DNA from: WQXF01 sp031553615 | GTDB lineage: Bacteria > Bacillota > Clostridia > Christensenellales > Aristaeellaceae | DNA: 64,000 nucleotides | Direction: 5' to 3' | NCBI GenBank assembly: GCA_031553615.1 | Contig: JAVBLJ010000028.1 | Location: forward strand, 1-64,000 | Part shown: piece after piece, positions 16,139 through 25,543 of the stretch | How the letters are laid out: each line of letters begins with the position of its first letter | Position numbering within the stretch: the stretch's first letter is position 1 | The notes under the pieces: generated by a model | Seen by the model: only the letters and a program-made list of their open reading frames with translations | Told to the model about the DNA's origin: nothing | Database searches by the model: none | Translations under genes and position numbers: made by a program

Positions 16139-18085
16139 TTACACAGGCGCGCCATCTACCGTAATATGAAATCGGAAACGAGCGTTCTCGCCATACCAAA
16201 GCGGGAAGTTGGTGTTCCACATGTTGTTGCTTAGGCAAAACCAGCAGCCCTCGGCCGGATCGGGTATCACGTCGTCGAAGTTCCAAAGCGAAGGCGGTCC
16301 AATGTTGACCACTGCGCAATCCAACGATTCGACGCGCGACGAACCCAAGGCCACCCCCCAATCTGTCGCATGCAGCTTGCGCCCGCCGTGAGAGATTACG
16401 TCGGCCGCGTCGATCCAGGCGGATAGCTTGCGCACGTAAGCGGGCGTGGAAGCGGGAATCACCGGTTGAAAGCCCAGCCAAACTCCCTCCGGCACGCGCG
16501 TGGGGCGCTTGTTCCACCAAGCAAAATCCAGCCCGATGCCGTCCGCGCGCAGATGAATGCGGAGCATGAGCTCGGCAGGACAACCGTATGCCTCCACGAG
16601 CCGCGGGTCGGTGACGCATAGCTTAGCGACGATGCAATCGCCTAACAAAACCAACTCCGTCAACGCGGCCCCTGTCTGGCAGCGATAGTCGATCGCCCGC
16701 TCCGCACCCAACTTGTTGAAATCGTCGCGGGCCAGAGGTTCCAGCGATGGAAACTTTGAGCAGTCCATGTATTGATCGCAGAAGCGATCCGTTTCATGGC
16801 GGGAGAACGCCTCGTATCGAAACACGCCCAGCCGATGCTCCGCGTCTGCCAAGAGTTGGCCGCCGACGGTCAGGTGCGCAATGGCTCCGGTATCGTCCAG
16901 GGCGATTTCGTTGCCATGGAAGCACACCCGTTCCCCGGGTTGCAGCAAGGAACCATTTGCCGTGTCCAGCCGCTCACAGCGATATTCCGCCATCGCCCGC
17001 CTCGCCTCGCGGGCATACGATTCCGGGAGCGCGTCCGCCGCGTCACGCAAATACCCGCGCTGCTCATCCCAGGAGCGGGCGAGCCGCTCAAAGGGCGGCG
17101 TATGAAGGACCCTTGCGAAACCATCCGCGTCATAATGAACGTGGTCCTTCGCGTTGCTCTTGTAGTCCAAGCCCCAAGTATGCTCGGGTATGAGCAACAG
17201 ATGGCTGTTCACCTCGGACTGTTCTGCGGCGGGCCAGTCCTCGCGCAGGCGCAGCATCGCCCGGAACATGCTTATCTTGCCGGGATCGCTGGCCGCGCCA
17301 TGAATCCAGCTATCTCCGATTTCGGCGGTAACCACCGGCAGACGGCCGCGCAAAGCACGCGCAGCCACAGCTACATCGTTCAAGTCCCCGGTGCGAATGA
17401 CCGCTTGCGGATATTTGCTCCTTAGCTCAGCAAACATGCGCCTAATCTCTTCCTTTGGGGGCGGCCCGTTGTTGTCGCCGGTGTGCGCAAACATCAGCGC
17501 CACCCCGGTATCACCGATCTCCTGATACTCGCCGTAGCCGAAGGTGTACATCACCGTCAGTTCACTTCCATCGGGCGCGCGCCAAGTGAATAGCGGCGGT
17601 ACGCTGGGCGAAACCGACACCGGGTTGACGCCGACGTGCAGAAATTCAATGCCCGCCCTTGCCAGGTACGGAATCATCGCGCGGGTGTGGCCAGGCACGT
17701 CGGTCAGCTTGGCGGCGATGGTGGTCTTGCCAAAGCGGCGATCCAGCCCCTGCGCGATTGACAGGCCATATTCCATCAGCCCGGAGTCCATCAACTCCGT
17801 ATGGGTGGTCACCGGCAGGCCGTGCCAGGTGATATCGCCCTGGGCAATGGCTTCCTCCATCCGAAGCCGCGCGGCAGGCTCCGCCTCATTCAAAAAGGTG
17901 TGGATCAGCCATGAGCCAGTGGTCCAGACGAAGCGATCCTCCGCCCCACGCAGCTCACTCGTACGGTCCAGCGCCGCCGGAATGTAGCTGGTCTTGTATT
18001 TCTCCCAAACGTTTTCGGCAAAATCGGTGTACCCCAAATCGAAGTGAGTCTTGAATACGACGATGATCTCCCGAACATCTGACAC
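16139..18085 (-). CDS. DUF5054 / GH38-like glycoside hydrolase-fold protein
   Basis: A 648-residue protein with no signal peptide. The N-terminal half resembles the GH38 alpha-mannosidase catalytic fold: FKTHFDLGYTD at residues 11-21 occupies the place of the metal-binding HTHWD motif, DVPGHT near 130 and EIGDSWIHGAA near 270 fit later metal and substrate segments, and PEHTWGLD near 310 follows. This layout is that of the DUF5054 family. The C-terminal half is beta-rich, as in GH38 enzymes. It should act in the cytoplasm on a sugar brought in by the adjacent importer. The GTG start at 18085 is supported by GGAGGGA 5 bases upstream. Linkage specificity cannot be told, and true GH38 activity is unproven. 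Confidence 0.75.
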   Translation of the reverse strand: MSDVREIIVVFKTHFDLGYTDFAENVWEKYKTSYIPAALDRTSELRGAEDRFVWTTGSWLIHTFLNEAEPAARLRMEEAIAQGDITWHGLPVTTHTELMDSGLMEYGLSIAQGLDRRFGKTTIAAKLTDVPGHTRAMIPYLARAGIEFLHVGVNPVSVSPSVPPLFTWRAPDGSELTVMYTFGYGEYQEIGDTGVALMFAHTGDNNGPPPKEEIRRMFAELRSKYPQAVIRTGDLNDVAVAARALRGRLPVVTAEIGDSWIHGAASDPGKISMFRAMLRLREDWPAAEQSEVNSHLLLIPEHTWGLDYKSNAKDHVHYDADGFARVLHTPPFERLARSWDEQRGYLRDAADALPESYAREARRAMAEYRCERLDTANGSLLQPGERVCFHGNEIALDDTGAIAHLTVGGQLLADAEHRLGVFRYEAFSRHETDRFCDQYMDCSKFPSLEPLARDDFNKLGAERAIDYRCQTGAALTELVLLGDCIVAKLCVTDPRLVEAYGCPAELMLRIHLRADGIGLDFAWWNKRPTRVPEGVWLGFQPVIPASTPAYVRKLSAWIDAADVISHGGRKLHATDWGVALGSSRVESLDCAVVNIGPPSLWNFDDVIPDPAEGCWFCLSNNMWNTNFPLWYGENARFRFHITVDGAPV

Positions 18086-18120
18086 GCCGCTCCCTCCCCT
18101 TGCTGCAAGTTGTCACGGTG

Positions 18121-18150
18121 ATTGTATCAAGCGCACATCCGTAGAGGCAA
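18121..18150 (-). promoter_or_regulatory. Promoter of the DUF5054-importer operon
   Basis: Minus-strand -35 TTGCCT (18145-18150) and -10 TACAAT (18121-18126) with an 18-base spacer, about 36 bases upstream of the GTG start. It is divergent from the response-regulator gene. Confidence 0.55.
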
Positions 18151-18234
18151 TCGTAAAAAACGGGAATTCGTACGAAGTTTTTCATCTTCCTCTATTCTTG
18201 GTCACAGGGCAATGGTTGGATAGGAGGCCAGGCA

Positions 18235-19104
18235 ATGTATAAGGCACTAATTGTGGATGATGAGGCAGCGGAGCGCGAGGGGCTTGCCTACTTATTTCAT
18301 CGGTTGGCACTTCCGTTCGAAGTGCAGCTTGCCTGTAACGGCAAGGAGGCGCTGAAGGTGCTGTCCACCTACGCAGCCGACTGCCTCGTTACCGATATCA
18401 AAATGCCGTTTATGGACGGCCTTGCACTGTGCGCCGAAGCGCAACGGCTCCATCCGTCGCTTGTAATGATCATCTTTAGCGCATACAATGACTTTGCGCT
18501 GGCCAAACAGGCGATCCAGTTGCATGTCGCCGATTATGTCCTTAAGCCGGTGGTGGTGGAGAACTTTGCCGAGGTAATGCAGCGGGTGGTGCAAACGCTG
18601 GATGATCGTCGTCAGCGGGAAGCCTGGCGGCAGGAGCTGCTGAACACATACAAAGAAGCCAACTGGCTGCAAAAGGACAAAATCATTTCGGTGCTGCTGC
18701 GCGAAGAGAGCGACGCACAGGAGGAATTTGCGCAGGATCTATCGGTAACGCGAGCGGTGGCCCTGGCCTTGGACTGCATCGAGCAAAACTACGAGCAGGA
18801 TATCGGCCTGGATTGGGTGGCGTCGAATATCTACCTATCGCCGGGATATCTCTCCAGCTTGTTTAAGCAGGAGACGGGCAAGAGCGTCATTCAATACATC
18901 ACCCTTTGCCGGCTGGAAAAAGCGAAGCAGCTATTGACCGAAACCAATATGCGCATCTCGGAAATCAGCAGACGAGTCGGCATCGGCAGCGCATCTTACT
19001 TCTGCTTGCTGTTTCGCAAGCATTATGGCATAACGGCGCAGCAAATGCGGGAGGAGGTCTATCGCGATGCAAAGCGGCCTCAAGAAACCAAAGAGGCGGA
19101 TTAG
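18235..19104 (+). CDS. AraC-type response regulator (YesN-like)
   Basis: A 289-residue regulator. The receiver domain (1-120) has the acidic pocket D8/D9, phospho-acceptor D54 in TDIKMP and K104 in YVLKPV. A coiled linker is followed by a C-terminal AraC domain of two helix-turn-helix motifs (about 180-280, with DIGLDWVASNIYLSPGYLSS and ISEISRRVGIG). It is the partner of the kinase whose gene overlaps its end by 38 bases. The divergent DUF5054-importer operon and the downstream DUF2961 operon are its likely targets. AGGAGGCC lies before the ATG. Compared with typical YesN proteins the middle region is short. Confidence 0.92.
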   Translation: MYKALIVDDEAAEREGLAYLFHRLALPFEVQLACNGKEALKVLSTYAADCLVTDIKMPFMDGLALCAEAQRLHPSLVMIIFSAYNDFALAKQAIQLHVADYVLKPVVVENFAEVMQRVVQTLDDRRQREAWRQELLNTYKEANWLQKDKIISVLLREESDAQEEFAQDLSVTRAVALALDCIEQNYEQDIGLDWVASNIYLSPGYLSSLFKQETGKSVIQYITLCRLEKAKQLLTETNMRISEISRRVGIGSASYFCLLFRKHYGITAQQMREEVYRDAKRPQETKEAD

Positions 19105-20791
19105 GTTCCAAACCAAGCTGCTGCTCTCGTATATCGTGGTGGTGCTGATCCCCATCAGCGCCTGGAGCGTGATGTCTTACATACAAACCAACGAATCGTT
19201 GTTGGCGCAGGCCAACGGCAGCTTTGACGACGTGTTCGCCAGCGCGCACGACAGCATGGAGCGCAAATTTTCCGACGTGGAAAAGGCGTTATCCTTCGTC
19301 TCGTCGGATGTCATGTTTGCGCGCATCCTGAGCGTGCCCTATCTCAACGACTATATGAAGTATTCCGATGTTACATTTCGCCTCGATCCGTTGGTGAATA
19401 CCCTCACCCTGCTGCACCCAGAGATACAACGGGTGAACCTGTATGTTGCCAACAATCTGCACGGTGCGAGGGAATCGTTCCGACCGCTGGCGGAGGCCAA
19501 GGCTCTGCCGGAATTCGCTGAGCTGAGCAACAGCCTCAAGCCCGTGTGGTACTGCGACGGGCAGAGCATCTTTTTGTCCAGTCGCGTCGTGTCGGAAGAA
19601 CAGCCCCTTGCGTTCCCAATCATCCATTTGGAAATAAACAAGGCCTATTTCTTCGCAAACAACTTGCCCGCGGAGCTGGACAACAGCTGGTTCTGGGTGG
19701 AGGATTCGACGGGTGCGGTGTTGTATCAGGGCGGCGCGACCGGCCGCCTGCCGGAAAACGGGACGGAAAGTGGCGAAGCACCGTCATCACAACGCGATAC
19801 CTTGCTTCGGCGCTCCGCGCCGATCTCCGCCACCCCATGGACGCTGCACATGTATTTGGACCCAAGCGCCACGCTGCTCTCGGTGCCGCGCGCCTTCGGC
19901 TCGACGCTGACGCTGCTATTGGTGTCGATGCTGCTGATGATTCTGGTATCAATGTTGTTCAGCCGTTCGCTCACACGGCGAATTCGCCAGCTGAACGCTT
20001 TTGTGGCACGCGCGCCCGCCATCCGGTTCAGTGAGGACATTGCCTCCCCCGGCGGGGATGAGATCAGTGAAATCATCGACAATGTTGGCCACATGGCGCA
20101 AGAGACGCGTACGCTGATTCAAGAGGTATACGAAAGCCATATTCAGCAAAAGGAGGCCGAAATCAAGGCCCTCCAGTCTCAAATCAATCCGCATTTTTTA
20201 TATAATACGCTGTCGAAGATCAACTGGATCAGCATTCGCCGTGGCGAAGAGGATATCTCGCGCATCGTCACCGCCCTATCGACATTTTACCGCTCCACCC
20301 TCAACCATGGCGATTTTGTCACCACCGTCAGGGGTGAGCTGGCCACCACGCGGGCCTATGTTGATATCCAGCTGTATATCCACGGCAACTCGTTCGATGT
20401 TGAGTACGCCGTAAACGAGGACATCATGGACTATAGCCTCCCCAGCATTATCCTCCAGCCCATCGTAGAAAACGCCATCGAGCACGGCATTTCCATGAAA
20501 AGCGACGGCGAACGCGGTCTGCTGCGGCTGTCCGGCCGCAAGGAGGGGCACGACATAGTGTTCGAAGTGTTCGACAATGGTCCCGGCCTGTCGGATCAGG
20601 AGATAGCCGCAATTTTTGAGCGCAGCAGCAAGGGCTACGGCGACAAGAACGTCAACGACCGTTTGCGGTTATTCTTTGACGAGGAGTACGGTCTTTCTTT
20701 TCAGCGCCTGGACGCGGGCGGGCTGATAGCCGTTATCCGAATTCCCCAATACATCCCGCTGGAGGCATCGAACACAAGCAGCGTTATTTGA
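19067..20791 (+). CDS. YesM-type sensor histidine kinase
   Basis: A 574-residue membrane kinase. One transmembrane segment lies at about 18-37, an extracellular sensor region at about 40-280, a second segment at about 283-305 and a HAMP-like linker follows. The His-kinase domain carries QINPHFLYNTL with phospho-acceptor His376, typical of the LytS/YesM group, and a C-terminal ATPase with N-box PIVENAIEHG and G-box DNGPGL. It overlaps the response-regulator gene; GGGAGGAGG within that gene serves its ATG. It probably senses an extracellular glycan or its binding protein and controls the flanking sugar operons. Confidence 0.93.
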   Translation: MQSGLKKPKRRIRFQTKLLLSYIVVVLIPISAWSVMSYIQTNESLLAQANGSFDDVFASAHDSMERKFSDVEKALSFVSSDVMFARILSVPYLNDYMKYSDVTFRLDPLVNTLTLLHPEIQRVNLYVANNLHGARESFRPLAEAKALPEFAELSNSLKPVWYCDGQSIFLSSRVVSEEQPLAFPIIHLEINKAYFFANNLPAELDNSWFWVEDSTGAVLYQGGATGRLPENGTESGEAPSSQRDTLLRRSAPISATPWTLHMYLDPSATLLSVPRAFGSTLTLLLVSMLLMILVSMLFSRSLTRRIRQLNAFVARAPAIRFSEDIASPGGDEISEIIDNVGHMAQETRTLIQEVYESHIQQKEAEIKALQSQINPHFLYNTLSKINWISIRRGEEDISRIVTALSTFYRSTLNHGDFVTTVRGELATTRAYVDIQLYIHGNSFDVEYAVNEDIMDYSLPSIILQPIVENAIEHGISMKSDGERGLLRLSGRKEGHDIVFEVFDNGPGLSDQEIAAIFERSSKGYGDKNVNDRLRLFFDEEYGLSFQRLDAGGLIAVIRIPQYIPLEASNTSSVI

Positions 20792-20813
20792 TATAATGTG
20801 GGCATTTTTATGA

Positions 20814-20841
20814 TTGCTTTCACGAGACTTGCTTTTATACT
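20814..20841 (+). promoter_or_regulatory. Promoter of the DUF2961-UroD-like operon
   Basis: -35 TTGCTT (20814-20819) and -10 TATACT (20836-20841), 16-base spacer. Transcription would begin near 20848, which excludes the upstream GTG at 20845 as a start codon and supports the ATG at 20890. Confidence 0.6.
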
Positions 20842-20889
20842 AGAGTGAGAGTGGAACCTGAAATTGCGTTTGGAAGGGGATACATCGGT

Positions 20890-21987
20890 ATGGATCGGAT
20901 TCTGTCAGGGCGTTCACTGGACACATTGTTTATACAGCAAAACTGCAGGCGCAGGCGCATTTCCAGCTACGATCGAACTGGCGGCAACATGGACTGGATC
21001 GTCATCCAGCCGGGTGAGACGCGCATCATCGCCGATATCCAAGGGTGCGCCATCGTCCGTCACATCTGGTGTACCATGGGCTGCGGGGATACCCACTATT
21101 TGCGCAAGGTTTTGCTCCGCTGCTATTGGGATGGCGAAAACACCCCCAGCATCGAAGCGCCGATCGGTGATTTTTTTGGCGTGGGGCACTGCCTGCGCCG
21201 CAACTATGTGTCGGAGCCGCTAGTCGTTAGCCCGCATGACGGCATGGGCTTCAACTGCTATTTCCCGATGCCTTTCCGTGTTTCAGGCCGCTTTGAGATC
21301 GTCAACGAATGTACGCAGGAATTGAACTTCTACTACTATATCGACTATGAGGCGCACGAGCAGCTCGATGCCGATATCGCATACTTCCACAGCCAGTGGC
21401 GCCGCGAGCGCGATACCCAGGGATGGATGGATCCTTCGGTCAATATCCTGGACGAAAAGGCCAATCACCCAGACTACCCGGATTGGTATCCCAAGTCCTG
21501 GCTGACCCCCAACCTTGACGGCAAAAACAACTATGTGATCCTGGAAGCCGAGGGCAAGGGCCATTACGTGGGCTGCAGCCTGCACATCGATTGCTTCTCC
21601 AAACAGTCCAACGACTGGTATGGCGAGGGTGACGACATGATCTTCATCGATGGCGACGAGACGGCGACGCTTTACGGCACCGGCACCGAGGATTACTTCA
21701 ACACCGCCTATGGCCCGCGCGAGGAGTTTTGTACGCCATGGCACGGCATCACCGTGTACAGCGGCGATAATCAAAGCCCGGATTGGAAGTTCCAGGGCAA
21801 AAATTCCCTGTACCGATTCCATATCAAGGATCCGGTCTACTTTGATAAGTCGATCCGGGTCACCATAGAGCACGGCCACGCCAACAAACTGTCCAACGAT
21901 TATGCGAGCACGGCCTACTGGTATCAGAGCGAGCCGCACCAGCCGTTTCCGCCGTTGCCGGATGCAAAGGCCAGGCTGCCCCGGTAA
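20890..21987 (+). CDS. DUF2961 family protein, probable glycan-active enzyme
   Basis: A 365-residue protein of the DUF2961 family. Characteristic segments are IIADIQGCAIVRHIW near the N-terminus, GDDMIFIDGDE and YGTGTEDYFNTAYGP in the centre and YRFHIKDPVYF near the end. Members occur in carbohydrate loci, and some have been assigned as glycoside hydrolases active on fructose- or arabinose-containing polymers. There is no signal peptide, so it acts inside the cell. The start is set by the promoter position. It leads an operon with two UroD-like genes (28- and 57-base gaps). The exact substrate is unknown. Confidence 0.82.
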   Translation: MDRILSGRSLDTLFIQQNCRRRRISSYDRTGGNMDWIVIQPGETRIIADIQGCAIVRHIWCTMGCGDTHYLRKVLLRCYWDGENTPSIEAPIGDFFGVGHCLRRNYVSEPLVVSPHDGMGFNCYFPMPFRVSGRFEIVNECTQELNFYYYIDYEAHEQLDADIAYFHSQWRRERDTQGWMDPSVNILDEKANHPDYPDWYPKSWLTPNLDGKNNYVILEAEGKGHYVGCSLHIDCFSKQSNDWYGEGDDMIFIDGDETATLYGTGTEDYFNTAYGPREEFCTPWHGITVYSGDNQSPDWKFQGKNSLYRFHIKDPVYFDKSIRVTIEHGHANKLSNDYASTAYWYQSEPHQPFPPLPDAKARLPR

Positions 21988-22014
21988 AGAGAGTCTCAGC
22001 AAGGAGTGTAGAGC

Positions 22015-23037
22015 ATGCACGGAAAGCAACATTTCGCCGACATGCTGCGCGGGCGAAGCACGGGTTCCGGTTTCTGGCACGGCAAGGCGCACGATAAAAG
22101 CCTTCCCGGTCTGGACGCCTATTTCGGCGTACACGGCGATTATGAACTGGGCTTGCGGTTGCGGGATACGGTCTATTGGTGTCTGCCCAATGAACACAAT
22201 GTCTGGCATCATCCGGAGGGAAAGCCGATCTTCGACGTGCTGGGCGGGCAAGCGCGCGCCAGCTTGAACCAAAGCGGCGTGTTTGCCGATGCGACTCTGG
22301 CCGACGTCGAGGCCTTCGACTGGCCGGATCCAAAGTATTTGGACTTCACCGGCACACTGCGGGCAATTGACCAAGGCATTGCCGACGGCATGGCGATACT
22401 CTCCGGCATGTGGTCGCCCTTCTTCCATGATGTAACCGATTTCTTCGGCATGGAGAACTACTTCATCAGTCTGTATGAAAGCCCCGAGGTGGTCGAGGCG
22501 GTCACCGAGCGCATCTGTGATTTCTATCTGGAAGCAAACAAGCGCTTGTACGCGTTGGCCGGAGACCGCATCGACGCGCTGTTTTTTGGCAACGACTTCG
22601 GAAGCCAGCTCGACATGCTGATTTCGCCGGAGTGCTTCAACCGATTTGTGATGCCCTTCTTCCAAAAGCTAACCGCACAGGCAAAGGCACAGGGCTACAG
22701 GGTCGTGCTGCACTCCTGCGGCTCAATTTGGCGGGTCATCCCGCAGTTGATCGAGGCCGGCGTCGACGTGTTGCATCCGATCCAGGCCAAGGCGGTCGGC
22801 ATGGACGCAGTGAGCTTGGCGACGCAATACGAGGGCAAGCTCGTGTTTATGGGCGGGCTGGATACGCAGGAAATTATGGCGTTCCGCTCCCCCGTGGAGG
22901 TGCGCGCCGAGGTCCGCCGACTGCGCGAGGTGTTTGGCCCCAACTTCATATTATCGCCCAGCCACGAGTGCATCCTGCCCATCGTACCCCCCGAGAATGT
23001 GGAGGCAATGGCACAGGCCGCACTCGAATCTCTTTGA
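22015..23037 (+). CDS. Uroporphyrinogen decarboxylase (URO-D)-like protein 1
   Basis: A 340-residue protein with the URO-D/MtaA TIM-barrel fold. The segment LHSCGSIWRVIPQLIEAG with its His-Ser-Cys is the part that binds zinc in the methyltransferase members (MtaA, CmuA) and is absent from true HemE. DVLHPIQ and PIVPPENVEA follow as in the family. The haem-pathway substrate-binding arginines are not evident at the N-terminus, and no other tetrapyrrole gene is near, so haem synthesis is unlikely. It may be a methyl transfer or sugar-related enzyme of the adjacent glycan pathway. AAGGAGTG precedes the ATG. Confidence 0.8.
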   Translation: MHGKQHFADMLRGRSTGSGFWHGKAHDKSLPGLDAYFGVHGDYELGLRLRDTVYWCLPNEHNVWHHPEGKPIFDVLGGQARASLNQSGVFADATLADVEAFDWPDPKYLDFTGTLRAIDQGIADGMAILSGMWSPFFHDVTDFFGMENYFISLYESPEVVEAVTERICDFYLEANKRLYALAGDRIDALFFGNDFGSQLDMLISPECFNRFVMPFFQKLTAQAKAQGYRVVLHSCGSIWRVIPQLIEAGVDVLHPIQAKAVGMDAVSLATQYEGKLVFMGGLDTQEIMAFRSPVEVRAEVRRLREVFGPNFILSPSHECILPIVPPENVEAMAQAALESL

Positions 23038-23094
23038 TCTCATACCACATCCAATGTTGGAATTGGTATCAGCAAAACCCGGGAGGAGATCACC

Positions 23095-24153
23095 ATGACA
23101 TATATGCCCGACTATCGCAACCTCGTATGCGCCGCGAAAAACCAAGCGACCGAACGGATTTCGCTCTATGAACACATTATTTGTACAGAGCTCATGGAGG
23201 AGATCACGGGCAAACGCTTTTATGACCTTTGTCAAGGGGACCATACCGACAAAGTGGAGTTCTTTCGCCACTATTGCGGATTCTTTCGCGACATGGGCTA
23301 CGACACCGTCAGCTACGAGTACTGCATGACCTCCACGCTGCTCGGGGGTGGCTCTTTGGGAGGACACAAACCGGGGGAAATCACCTGCAAGGAGGATTTT
23401 GACCGCTATCCCTGGCACGAAATCGTGACGCGCTACGTCCGCGAAGCTGAACCCTTCTTTCTTGCGCTGCGAGAGGCACTGCCCGCTGGAATGAAGGCGA
23501 TCGGAGGCGTGGGCAACGGCGTCTTTGAATGCGTACAGGATTTGGTAGGCTATATGGACTTGTGTTACCTGAGCGTGGACGATCCGGATACCTATGCCGC
23601 GCTGTTTGCCACGATGGGCTCCATGCTGCTTGCCGCGTGGCAGTGGCTGCTGCCCCGCTTTGGCGATGTGTATTGCGTTTGCAGATTTGGCGACGACCTA
23701 GGGTACCGCACCTCGACTTTGCTCCCCCCGGCAGATTTACGCACCCACATTCTTCCTCAATACCGCCGCATTGTTGACTTCATTCACGCGCATGACAGGC
23801 CATTTTTGCTCCATTCTTGCGGCTACATCTTCGACGTAATGGAAGATATCATCGGCAGCGTAGGCATTGATGCCAAACACTCAAACGAAGACGCGATCGC
23901 ACCCTTCCCGGTGTGGGTTGAACGGTATGGCGACCGCATCGGAAACTTCGGAGGGATCGACACCGACGCGGTGTGCCGCCTATCCGCAGCGGATATGCGC
24001 GAGTATATCCATGACGTGCTGCGCGCCTGTGTCGGTCGCGGCGGGCTGGCATTCGGCTCAGGCAATTCCATTCCCAACTATGTGCCGGCGGACGGTTTTC
24101 TGAACATGACACACATTGTGCGGGAATATAACGCCCGCGCCCGCATAAGATAG
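23095..24153 (+). CDS. Uroporphyrinogen decarboxylase (URO-D)-like protein 2
   Basis: A 352-residue second URO-D-like protein, clearly diverged from the upstream copy. It keeps FLLHSCGYIFDVMEDII (His-Ser-Cys again) and the barrel layout, with CRFGDDLGYRTS before it and GGLAFGSGNSIPNYVP near the end; the latter is also seen in MtaA-like proteins. GGGAGGAGATCACC lies before the ATG, 57 bases after gene 1. Pairing of two unlike URO-D proteins is compatible with a heteromeric or two-step reaction, but nothing in the sequence gives the chemistry. Gene context (DUF2961, YesM/YesN) points to a carbohydrate-linked role. Confidence 0.8.
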   Translation: MTYMPDYRNLVCAAKNQATERISLYEHIICTELMEEITGKRFYDLCQGDHTDKVEFFRHYCGFFRDMGYDTVSYEYCMTSTLLGGGSLGGHKPGEITCKEDFDRYPWHEIVTRYVREAEPFFLALREALPAGMKAIGGVGNGVFECVQDLVGYMDLCYLSVDDPDTYAALFATMGSMLLAAWQWLLPRFGDVYCVCRFGDDLGYRTSTLLPPADLRTHILPQYRRIVDFIHAHDRPFLLHSCGYIFDVMEDIIGSVGIDAKHSNEDAIAPFPVWVERYGDRIGNFGGIDTDAVCRLSAADMREYIHDVLRACVGRGGLAFGSGNSIPNYVPADGFLNMTHIVREYNARARIR

Positions 24154-24178
24154 ATAGTGTCTTAGACAGAGGTGACTT

Positions 24179-25543
24179 ATGAACTCACCATTTGCCTATT
24201 CGTCAACCATGCAAATGATTTTGTTTTTCATTATTGTTGTGGTGGATTTTTCTGCCGTTTATTTAACAGCAGAAGTCGTTTCCGTCGTTTTTAAAACAAA
24301 AGTAACAAAGACACAAAAAGCCCTATTTGCGTTATCCGTGGGTGTTTTTTTTGACACATTCTGGGTGTATGGTGCATTTTGTCTCAACGGAATGCAATCT
24401 TTCACCCAAATTCAGTATCTTCTAATTGTAAGTCCTAATCCAATTCAAGCACTAGTTTACTGTTTCTGCGCCATTCGTTTTTTAGGACTTCCTTCTGCAC
24501 GTTCAATTAAAGTGATGAGCTATGTATACCTTTTCTGGGTGATTAACCGGTCCATTAATCGCGTTCTTTCAGCGGTTGTATTCATACAATCTGGAACAAC
24601 GCATAATTATCTCCTTGATGCCACTGAACAAATTATAATGCTTATAATCTTCAATATTTTTTCGTATGCTGTAATGCACGCCTTTAAAAAGAATCGCATT
24701 AATCTGAATTTTGCCGATAACAGGTTTTTCTATAAGGGGCGGGAATGGTTTTACTATTTCCTGAAATTATTATGCTTTTATTCTACATGTGTGATATTCC
24801 CGATTTCCATTAATAACCAAAAAGTAGCCAGTATTACCGTTTTACTAATACAAATACTCTTTTTTGTTATACTCGCATTATGGGATAAAAATAGCTATAA
24901 ATCGCAGATCATTGAGCACAACAATGTCCACATCAGCACACTGTTTAAGGGAACAGAAGAGATCCGAGGGATTAAACACGACTTTAACAATATTTTGCAA
25001 ACGTACAGTGGCTATTTGGAATTAGGTAATCTTGATAGCTTAAAAAAGTATCATGCTACGCTTATTAGCGCGACGAAACAAGCGGGGGCGTCTATGGAGT
25101 TGGGGCAAAGAATGGATGAAAATCCCGCACTGGTATCTTTAGTAATCAATAAAGTAGAGTATGCCGAGAAATCCGGAATTGATCTGCAGCTATCAATTGA
25201 ATGCAGCCTAAGAGCGCTTTATATTGATCATATCGACTTGTGCAGGGCTCTAGGCTGCTTATTGGACAACGCCATCGAAGCTGCGGCCACTTCCATTCAG
25301 AAAAAAGTCTGTTTTTCAGCCGAATCTAACGATTGTGGTGTTATATTCATTATAACCAACAGCACACTTGAATTTGTAGACATCGAAAAAATCATGTTGC
25401 ATGGCGTGACAAGCAAGGCAGGACACAGCGGCATTGGGTTAACAACGGTACGAAAATCAATCGAAAAATATGGGAACTGTGTATTTCACACGAAATATTT
25501 CAACAACGAGGTATCCGCCTATCTCGAAATCAAGAGAAGATAG
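24179..25543 (+). CDS. GHKL-type sensor histidine kinase (AgrC-like), AT-rich
   Basis: A 454-residue membrane kinase with about six hydrophobic segments in residues 10-245 and a C-terminal GHKL kinase: KHDFNN as the H-box, LGCLLDNAIEAAATS as the N-box and GHSGIGLTTV as the G-box. This is the plan of AgrC/ComD peptide-sensing kinases. No LytTR response regulator or peptide gene is beside it, so it is an orphan here. Base use is strikingly AT-rich compared with both neighbours, suggesting recent acquisition. GAGGTGACTT precedes the ATG, 25 bases after the URO-D-like gene. Confidence 0.9.
   Translation: MNSPFAYSSTMQMILFFIIVVVDFSAVYLTAEVVSVVFKTKVTKTQKALFALSVGVFFDTFWVYGAFCLNGMQSFTQIQYLLIVSPNPIQALVYCFCAIRFLGLPSARSIKVMSYVYLFWVINRSINRVLSAVVFIQSGTTHNYLLDATEQIIMLIIFNIFSYAVMHAFKKNRINLNFADNRFFYKGREWFYYFLKLLCFYSTCVIFPISINNQKVASITVLLIQILFFVILALWDKNSYKSQIIEHNNVHISTLFKGTEEIRGIKHDFNNILQTYSGYLELGNLDSLKKYHATLISATKQAGASMELGQRMDENPALVSLVINKVEYAEKSGIDLQLSIECSLRALYIDHIDLCRALGCLLDNAIEAAATSIQKKVCFSAESNDCGVIFIITNSTLEFVDIEKIMLHGVTSKAGHSGIGLTTVRKSIEKYGNCVFHTKYFNNEVSAYLEIKRR

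Noticed and set aside
20793..20798. Promoter with TATAAT right after the YesM kinase gene
   Set aside because: No matching -35 at 16-18 bases; the TTGCTT/TATACT pair at 20814-20841 is better placed.
21283..22665. 460-codon minus-strand open frame
   Set aside because: Antisense to the DUF2961 and first URO-D-like genes, both with good start sites and family motifs.
22015..24153. Haem biosynthesis locus from the URO-D homology
   Set aside because: Both proteins have the His-Ser-Cys zinc motif of methyltransferase relatives and no other tetrapyrrole gene is present.
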